12,500 bases of DNA. Origin: Halisarca cf. caerulea. Its lineage: Eukaryota; Porifera; Demospongiae; Chondrillida; Halisarcidae. A model generated the notes under the pieces. That model did not search any database, was not told the DNA's origin, and saw only the letters and a list, made by a program, of their open reading frames with translations. The translations under genes were made by a program, and so were the position numbers. How positions within the stretch are numbered: the stretch's first letter is position 1; each line of letters opens with the position of its first letter. The stretch covers positions 1,600,001 through 1,612,500 of the forward strand of contig CAUJGJ010000376.1 in the NCBI GenBank assembly GCA_963170055.1, given 5' to 3'. This document shows positions 7,812 through 12,500 of the stretch, in pieces.

Positions 7812-9342
7812 CATATTCATGCACCATCAAGTGCATATGCACCAACACGCTAGAAACTTGGTAAGCAAAGGTTGTGCACAATATTTTTTTATTATTATTG
7901 CTTTAACCACAAGAGATCATAAGAAGAAAAATGCAAACTACTATTTTATGTCAATATTTTTCACCAAGTACATTTCCCACTAACTTAGCGGCCATATATC
8001 TAGGAATTTAAACCACAAAAACAAAGCAGCAGATGTCCTTGTTACAACATAAAATAACACAACCTTAGCCATAAGGGCATTTGACATGATAAAAAACTTT
8101 AAAAATATAAAGATCAATTACGAACTTTTAACAAATCGTTTCTTTAAAAGTTCTTCAGCTGAGTAACACCCGTTGATGAGCTTTGACAATCGCAATCGAT
8201 GTAGACTGCTATCAACACCTAGTTCCTTTAGTTCGACATCTCCGAGACTAACCAACAACTCACCATCAACTTGTTCCTCAAAGAAACGTTCTTTGTACTT
8301 TGAAAGATTCATAGCATCCAAAATCTTGGAAATCACATTTTCATCAAGAGACTGGAGAAGTAAGATATTTCGCCTCTTCGATTCAGTGGATGGCACAACA
8401 AAATGGCTACTGGAGGAAGGCTCTTGCGGTTTGGCTCTGAATGACGAGCCAGAAAGATTAAGAATGTTGTTGGAACCATTTTCTTCAGCATCTGCAGGAA
8501 TCCCTTGGTCCTCTTGCTGTGTAGATAAACTAATTGGAGATGTACCGTTTTGAGATGGAATTTGAACATTTGTCAATGTCTGGATGCTTGCATAAGCACT
8601 TTGGAGACTAGGTGAAAGACTGGCTGTTGAAGCATCCAGGGGGCTGTGATCATGAATAGTGGAATCATTGACATTGTCCATTAAGCGACGCGTTAACCGT
8701 CTGCGTTTTGGTGGAATTGTTCTGAGAGTGGACTCTTGATTGATCCACTCCTGGATTCTCTTTCGATGGACGCCGAAAAGTTTCGCTGTAGCTGCTCGCG
8801 TGTGTCCACTGCGGTAGTAGTCAATAGCGCTCAGTTTGAACTCAACAGCGTACGATTTACGTGGTCGCCTCGTGTGGTTGTAATCGTAGTTGGTTCCCAT
8901 TACTGAAACCGTAGGCGGTCCGTCCTGGGTTCTGTCCAGCCCAGTAGAAACGCCATCCGTTGTGCCATTTGACTGAGAAGATTGCTGCACTAACAGGAAA
9001 GACAAAAGAGAGGGGTCGTTTACCGCAGAAGTAACGGTAACGGGAACAGTTCCCGAAGAATGTTCGCTAGAGCCAGACTCGTTGCCGCCATCTCCGACGC
9101 AGAGTTGCTGTGCATGTGTGCCTAAAGGTGTAGAGTCCAGAGCGTTAGAAGAAGGCTCACTGTTCCGTTCCGAATGAAGGCAACTCGGCTGCTGGGGAAA
9201 AGGGGGCGATTTGATTTCTTCGCGATTCTCAAAAGGTTTTACTCCTCGCTCCATCTCCTCTACGCTACTATTCGAATACCTAAATCTTTATTCTGCCATT
9301 TCTCGTCAGGGGCTTGTGGTGTCACTATAACACGTGCTACTA
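7800..9342. repeat. Segmental duplication unit B
   Basis: Direct-orientation partner of the unit at 1502-3041, about 6.3 kb away and nearly equal in length. The ~300 bp of 3' flank are highly similar apart from small indels. The end at GCTACTA (9336-9342) matches unit A. Confidence 0.93.
8118..9254 (-). CDS. Brinker/pogo-type HTH plus SAM domain protein, paralog B
   Basis: Intronless gene of 378 residues with the same layout as paralog A: Ser/Gly/Gln-rich N-terminus, helix-turn-helix at ~130-180 (PRKSYAVEFKLSAIDYY, then ATAKLFGVHRKRIQEW), Ser-rich linker, SAM domain at ~303-364. An in-frame TAA lies 12 codons before the ATG at 9254, which fixes the start. Against paralog A the last ~93 residues before the C-terminal tail are identical, whereas residues ~126-197 carry about 20 substitutions plus two indels. 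Here the stretch after the HTH is strongly basic (KRRRLTRR), possibly a nuclear localisation signal or an extended DNA contact. The gene is divergent from SDHAF4, 225 bp between start codons. Function is inferred from domains only. Confidence 0.87.
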   Translation of the reverse strand: MERGVKPFENREEIKSPPFPQQPSCLHSERNSEPSSNALDSTPLGTHAQQLCVGDGGNESGSSEHSSGTVPVTVTSAVNDPSLLSFLLVQQSSQSNGTTDGVSTGLDRTQDGPPTVSVMGTNYDYNHTRRPRKSYAVEFKLSAIDYYRSGHTRAATAKLFGVHRKRIQEWINQESTLRTIPPKRRRLTRRLMDNVNDSTIHDHSPLDASTASLSPSLQSAYASIQTLTNVQIPSQNGTSPISLSTQQEDQGIPADAEENGSNNILNLSGSSFRAKPQEPSSSSHFVVPSTESKRRNILLLQSLDENVISKILDAMNLSKYKERFFEEQVDGELLVSLGDVELKELGVDSSLHRLRLSKLINGCYSAEELLKKRFVKSS

Positions 9343-9479
9343 TTATAGGACTAGTGGATGACGCATGACACACGCTACACATGTACAGTACGGATCGGTT
9401 GTAGCGTGTACAAACAACATGGCGTCAGTTTTAGTGGTATTGGTCTTGCGAATCCAGACTTACTCCATCGGTGCCGAAT
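9255..9479. promoter_or_regulatory. Putative divergent promoter, paralog B and SDHAF4
   Basis: 225 bp separate the two divergent start codons. The half near paralog B is the duplicated 5' flank with CACGTG at 9331-9336; the SDHAF4 half is unique. A 9-bp inverted repeat ACACGCTAC/GTAGCGTGT lies at 9370-9378 and 9401-9409, and a CRE-like TGACGCATGACA at 9359-9370. No TATA box is evident. An ATG at 9419 in good context (AACATGG) opens a 47-codon frame that overlaps the start of SDHAF4 in another frame. Confidence 0.5.
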
Positions 9480-9758
9480 ATGTGGGGCAATTTGTACAAG
9501 GCGTTCACAAAGCTACGCGTGTACCACCGAATACCTATATGCCGCTATTCTTCGGACAGTAAAGGGACTTTGAACGACAGGGGGATACCGCTTCCCTTCG
9601 ACAAGGTTAAAGAGAAGCATCCGGATCAAGAAAAGGAACCATTACCCGAGTGGCCTAGTGGGGTAAACCCGCATACCGGAGAAAAAGGCGGGCCCAAGGG
9701 TCCCGAGCCAACAAGATACGGGGATTGGGAAAGGAAAGGAAGAGTTACAGACTTTTAG
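9480..9758 (+). CDS. SDHAF4: Succinate dehydrogenase assembly factor 4, mitochondrial
   Basis: Single-exon protein of 92 residues. The C-terminus ends PEPTRYGDWERKGRVTDF, preceded by EKGGPKG and the acidic EKEPLPEWP segment; this GGP.GPEPTRYGDWERKGR signature is diagnostic of the SDHAF4/Sdh8 family (PF07896-type). In other eukaryotes the protein works in the mitochondrial matrix, binding flavinylated SdhA to protect it and promote assembly of complex II. The first ~25 residues (MWGNLYKAFTKLRVYHRIPI) contain Lys and Arg and no acidic residue, as expected for a targeting presequence. The family is about 100 residues in animals, so the length fits. I chose the ATG at 9480; an earlier ATG at 9419 is out of frame. 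The gene ends 147 bp before the cyclophilin start, and no clear AATAAA is seen between them. Confidence 0.92.
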   Translation: MWGNLYKAFTKLRVYHRIPICRYSSDSKGTLNDRGIPLPFDKVKEKHPDQEKEPLPEWPSGVNPHTGEKGGPKGPEPTRYGDWERKGRVTDF

Positions 9759-9905
9759 ACTAAAGAATAGTACTTCGTGGTTTTCACAATCAAATTCTTT
9801 GCTTTTATCTTAATTATTATTATGTTGGACAACTATATTATGAGCCTCGAAAGGAGCGTTAATTGTTAAAGGAGGGGCGTGGTCACAAGTATCAACAATA
9901 GGAAT
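9759..9905 (+). promoter_or_regulatory. Compact spacer with GC-box before the cyclophilin gene
   Basis: Only 147 bp lie between the SDHAF4 stop and the next start codon, so the SDHAF4 3' end and the cyclophilin promoter must both fit here. GGGGCGTGGTC at 9874-9884 resembles a Sp/KLF GC-box, 22 bp before the ATG. Confidence 0.4.
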
Positions 9906-11522
9906 ATGGCGACAATTCATTCTTGGATTATCGTTCTCTTGTTAGCACTGGCCTCTCAAGAGGTTGTGTGCAACTCGAAGGAGTTTGACGTCAAAGAAGA
10001 TGCTGTTGTTACCGAAGCTGCTTACCTCGACATTGCGATAGGGAACGAAGATCCCAAACGCGTCGAGATTGGTTTGTTCGGGGCCATGACTCCAAAGACG
10101 GTCAGAAACTTCGTTGCCTTGGCCAACCATGAGGTTAGGCGATTTAAGACTCAGTAAATACATACCTCGGTGCTCTAAGCTATCTCTTTTTGCCCTATGG
10201 TGGCGATTTATGGTTTTAGTGTACGTGTGTGCATAGATGAGTGTGATAAGGTAAAGGAGGGTAATTTGGAATAGGGCCTGTAACTTTTGCTGTGGTCAAG
10301 TTACCCCACCATCCTTGCTACTGCCAAACTCCCCCTTCATGTAGACAATGCAGACGAGAAACAATGGATGTAGCTTGTGGTTGACACAGCTTTTGGCCTG
10401 ACTGTTCCGAATTACCCGCTGTTCCAAATTACCCCCCTTTACCTTACATCATATCATAGATACTCATTGCGAATGACATTGCTTCCATATGTGAGAGAGC
10501 ATATATGGTAGAGATTCGAGAGGAATTTATCCAAATAGTATTTCTGACTTGTATTTATTCCTGTAAATTCTCCAGTCCTAGAGTCTTCACCACGAAAATC
10601 ACTTTTTGAATGAGTAGGTTATAATTTTTGTACACATCATTTATCAGTTCTCTTTCTCACATACTAATGACCATATTTCAATGAGTATTTATGGGGCTAG
10701 TTTAGCCCCCCAAACTGATTGAATTGTTTCATTCATTGATTTTTGTACTCCCTCCTCGTTTCTTTTGATGTTTTTGCCCTTTGTCCCTTTTCTTTTCTGG
10801 GTGCCACTTATAGTAGCTTCTGGCTAAAGGTTCCCCAGGTTAATACCTGATACCTGATACCTGACATTGCACCATGTGGTTACGTAAGACTGAAAAGTAC
10901 ACATTGGCTGGCTGTGTCAAACTGCAGATAGGACAGCCACCACCATCAATGTCTCTCAATTGGCAACAAGTGGACAGAAAGTCTTTAGCAGTTTCTCATG
11001 TACAGCCCCATCCATTGCGACATGTCACGTTTTACCACACCTTTGTGTCACCAAGTATGTGTTTCTGGTCCATGATTGGACTTTATCGACCTGTGCAGAG
11101 GTAGTCTGGCATTGCTTACCCAATCTCACTCAGCCATTTTCAGAGACTGATGTCACCTTGGGCTAGTCTGGTGTAGCCGACCCAATCTCGTGCAGCCATT
11201 TTTCAGGGACTGCCGGTGACTTCAGTCCCCAAAAATGGCCACGCAAAACTAGGTTGGCTACGCAAGACTAACCTTGGGCCACGTCAAGAAGGGTTGGCAA
11301 TTGTAGACTAGTGCAGATGTGTATGTATTGTGTTAGCTTGTGTCTTCGTGCTTGTGTATTTGGTGCTGAGTTTATCGTGATTGTAGCAAATGTGGACTCT
11401 GCTTATGTGTAGTATGGCTATGGATACCGAGGAAGTGTCTTCCATCGAATTATACCTAATTTTATGATGCAAGGTGTGTCATTCTCTATATGTATATAAT
11501 GCATGCTACAGTACTTGATTGT

Positions 11523-11596
<74 letters not shown>

Positions 11597-11631
11597 TGTG
11601 TATGTGTGTGTGTATGTATATGTGTACGTAT

Positions 11632-11672
<41 letters not shown>

Positions 11673-12051
11673 TGTGTATGTATATGTGTACGTATGTGTA
11701 TGTGTGTGTATGTGTGTACGTATATGTGTGCGTATGTGTATGTGTGTGTGTGTGTATGTGTGTGTGTATGTGTATGTGTGTGTGTGTGTACGTATATGTG
11801 TGCGTATGTGTATGTGTGTGTGTATGTATGTGTGTGTGTGTGTGTACGTATGTGTGTGCGTATGTGTATGTGTGTGTGTGTATGTCTATTTTCCCCTCTG
11901 TTACATAGTGTGTAGTCGTACCCACTTATGCTATACTAAACTACTAAATAATAGTAAAAACACTGAATAACAGGTAGTGATTTTCAAGTCTTGACATGCA
12001 GCTGTTTGTCTTTCCCAGGTGGGGATTTCACCAAATCTGATGGTACTGGAG
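9906..12051 (+). CDS. PPIB: Secretory-pathway cyclophilin (PPIB-like), 5' three exons, partial
   Basis: Peptidyl-prolyl cis-trans isomerase truncated by the window edge. Exon 1 is 9906-10133 (76 codons, donor GAG|GTTAGG). Exon 2 is 11413-11473 (acceptor TGTGTAG, donor CAAG|GTGTGT). Exon 3 is 12019-12051 (acceptor TTTCCCAG, donor GGAG|GTACGT). Phases 0, 1 and 1 join without a shift into 107 complete codons. A hydrophobic start ([20 protein letters not shown]) is a signal peptide, pointing to the ER or secretion as in cyclophilin B/C. The core then reads [34 protein letters not shown] and SDGTGG. Residues R88, F93, M94 and Q96 correspond to active-site Arg55, Phe60, Met61 and Gln63 of cyclophilin A, so activity is expected. 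Roughly the C-terminal half, including the tryptophan loop, lies beyond 12500. A GTG 27 bp upstream is in frame but is not a plausible eukaryotic start. The B-type assignment is less sure than the cyclophilin call. Confidence 0.9.
10247..10446. mobile_element. 200-bp MITE with 28-bp terminal inverted repeats
   Basis: Ends 10247-10274 and 10419-10446 are inverted repeats with 2 mismatches in 28 bp, reading TAAGGTAAAGG.GGGTAATT and TTGGAA(T/C)AG. The outer TA on both sides is compatible with a TA target duplication, as in Tc1/mariner-type MITEs. The right end carries a second, shorter copy of the motif (TGTTCCGAATTACCC). It has no coding capacity and sits in intron 1 of the cyclophilin gene. 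Confidence 0.82.
11102..11270. repeat. Fold-back repeat: two direct units and one inverted
   Basis: TAGTCTGG...CCCAATCTC...CAGCCATTTT...GACT occurs at 11102-11148 and again at 11164-11211, then in reverse complement at 11224-11270 (AGTCCCC, AAAAATGGCC, AGGTTGGCTACGCAAGACTA). The inverted arms agree at roughly 80%. It is probably a remnant of a mobile or structured repeat inside intron 1. Confidence 0.7.
11474..12018 (+). other. Cyclophilin intron 2
   Basis: 545 bp, of which about two thirds is the GT-rich tract at 11523-11885. Donor CAAG|GTGTGT and acceptor TTTCCCAG|GTGGGG both keep the cyclophilin frame. Confidence 0.88.
11523..11885. repeat. 363-bp alternating pyrimidine-purine tract, GT-rich
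   Basis: Every base alternates pyrimidine-purine without a break from 11523 to 11885. GT dominates, with TA, CG and CA steps spaced to keep the alternation. A ~66-bp higher-order unit (GTATGTATATGTGTACGTAT) occurs near 11612 and 11677. A second unit (GTACGTATATGTGTGCGTAT) occurs near 11716 and 11788, with a variant near 11844. All Cys-Val-type open frames on both strands are artefacts of this repeat. Confidence 0.97.
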
Positions 12052-12205
12052 GTACGTATGTTGGTTTGCATATTGCGCATGCTGTGCAGTTTAACCTCCA
12101 AATAAAGGACATGTTGGGGACAATGAAAAGTCAGCTGCTTTGTCCTTTGTAGAGAGGGTGTTCTCTTGGTTATTTGGAAATATTGGAACTGTATAGAGAT
12201 TGGGA

Positions 12206-12360
12206 TACAGTAGAACTTGGGTAGTAAGTACCCTCAAGGGAAGTCAAAATAGGTACTCGCTATCAGAGATCCTTACTATTCAAGGTGCTTTTAATGGTAT
12301 TGCATGAGATAAGGACAGAACAACGATCTTACTATCCAGGAGTACTTACTAATTGAGTGG
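12206..12360. mobile_element. Fragment resembling a pogo/Tigger-type MITE end
   Basis: The left edge reads TACAGTAGAACTTGGGTAGT, followed by CCCTCAAGGGAA and then repeated TACTCGCTATCAGAG, TACTATTCAAGG and TACTATCCAGGAGTAC steps. The order CAGTAGAAC - CCTCAAGGGA - internal repeats of the end resembles the terminal organisation of pogo/Tigger-family elements. I see no clear matching right terminus, so it is probably decayed or truncated. Confidence 0.4.
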
Positions 12361-12404
12361 TGTTCTTTGTAGAGATGTTTATCACACTACATTTGTCTAT
12401 ATTT

Positions 12405-12444
12405 GGGGGGGGGGGGGGGGGGAGGGGGAGAGGGATGGTGGGTT
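12405..12444. repeat. Poly-G run followed by G-rich tract
   Basis: Eighteen consecutive G at 12405-12422, then AGGGGGAGAGGGATGGTGGG. The strand can form G-quadruplexes, and the exact G count should be treated as uncertain because such runs are error-prone. Confidence 0.9.
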
Positions 12445-12457
12445 CACTATCTGAGTT

Positions 12458-12500
12458 TCACAGTACAGTCAGACCTCACAGTACAGTCAGACCTCACAGT
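12458..12500. repeat. 18-bp tandem repeat reaching the window edge
   Basis: TCACAGTACAGTCAGACC is repeated exactly at 12458 and 12476, and a third copy begins at 12494 and is cut by the window end. The total copy number is not visible. Confidence 0.92.

Larger units (their letters stand above)
10134..11412 (+). other. Cyclophilin intron 1
   Basis: 1279 bp between GAG|GTTAGG and TGTGTAG|TATGGC. It contains a short MITE (10247-10446), a GGGGCTA/TAGCCCC hairpin (10693-10709), three CCTGATA-like steps (10847-10864) and a fold-back repeat (11102-11270). Open frames within it do not resemble any protein. Confidence 0.85.
12052..12500 (+). other. Start of cyclophilin intron 3, runs off window
   Basis: After the donor GTACGT no further cyclophilin exon is recognisable; the expected (G)KSIYG-type continuation does not appear before 12500. 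Confidence 0.7.

Noticed and set aside
10874..11166. Plus-strand open frames of 68-76 codons in cyclophilin intron 1
   Set aside because: They lie between two well-supported exons, match no family, and would break the cyclophilin frame.

Overview
The window looks like animal (metazoan) nuclear DNA, probably from an early-branching marine invertebrate such as a sponge. That placement is an inference. It rests on a spliced gene with GT-AG introns, a nuclear mitochondrial-assembly gene, very short intergenic spacers beside long repeat-rich stretches, and many CA/GT microsatellites. No prokaryotic operon, rRNA, tRNA or CRISPR array is visible.

Layout. 1-1500 is non-coding: an AT-rich minisatellite, AT microsatellites, a short partial copy of a gene's 5' flank (751-868) and a (CA)n tract. 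1502-3041 is copy A of a duplicated unit; it holds an intronless minus-strand gene for a 377-residue protein with a Brinker/pogo-like helix-turn-helix and a C-terminal SAM domain. 3042-4055 is mostly featureless but has a promoter-like patch with an NRF-1-type palindrome. 4056-4207 is a near-perfect 152-bp palindrome and 4482-4985 a MITE-like element with 30-bp inverted ends. 4986-6180 shows no gene. 6180-7560 is a degenerate satellite array of ~100-bp units. 7800-9342 is copy B of the duplicated unit, with a second intact 378-residue SAM protein. On the plus strand follow SDHAF4 (9480-9758) and, 147 bp later, the 5' part of an ER/secretory cyclophilin (exons at 9906, 11413 and 12019) that runs off the right edge. 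Its introns carry a MITE, an inverted-repeat element, a 363-bp unbroken alternating purine-pyrimidine tract and a pogo-like repeat fragment.

How the genes relate. The two SAM proteins are recent paralogs in direct orientation about 6.3 kb apart. Their SAM domains are identical at protein level and almost identical in DNA, while the DNA-binding segment has diverged strongly. This suggests a pair that can co-assemble but may read different DNA sites. Copy B and SDHAF4 are divergent, about 225 bp apart between start codons, so they may share a promoter. SDHAF4 and the cyclophilin are unrelated housekeeping genes packed head to tail.

The most interesting items are the DNA-binding/SAM paralog pair and its mosaic divergence, and several recent inverted duplications (palindromes at 777-828, 4056-4207 and 7125-7282).
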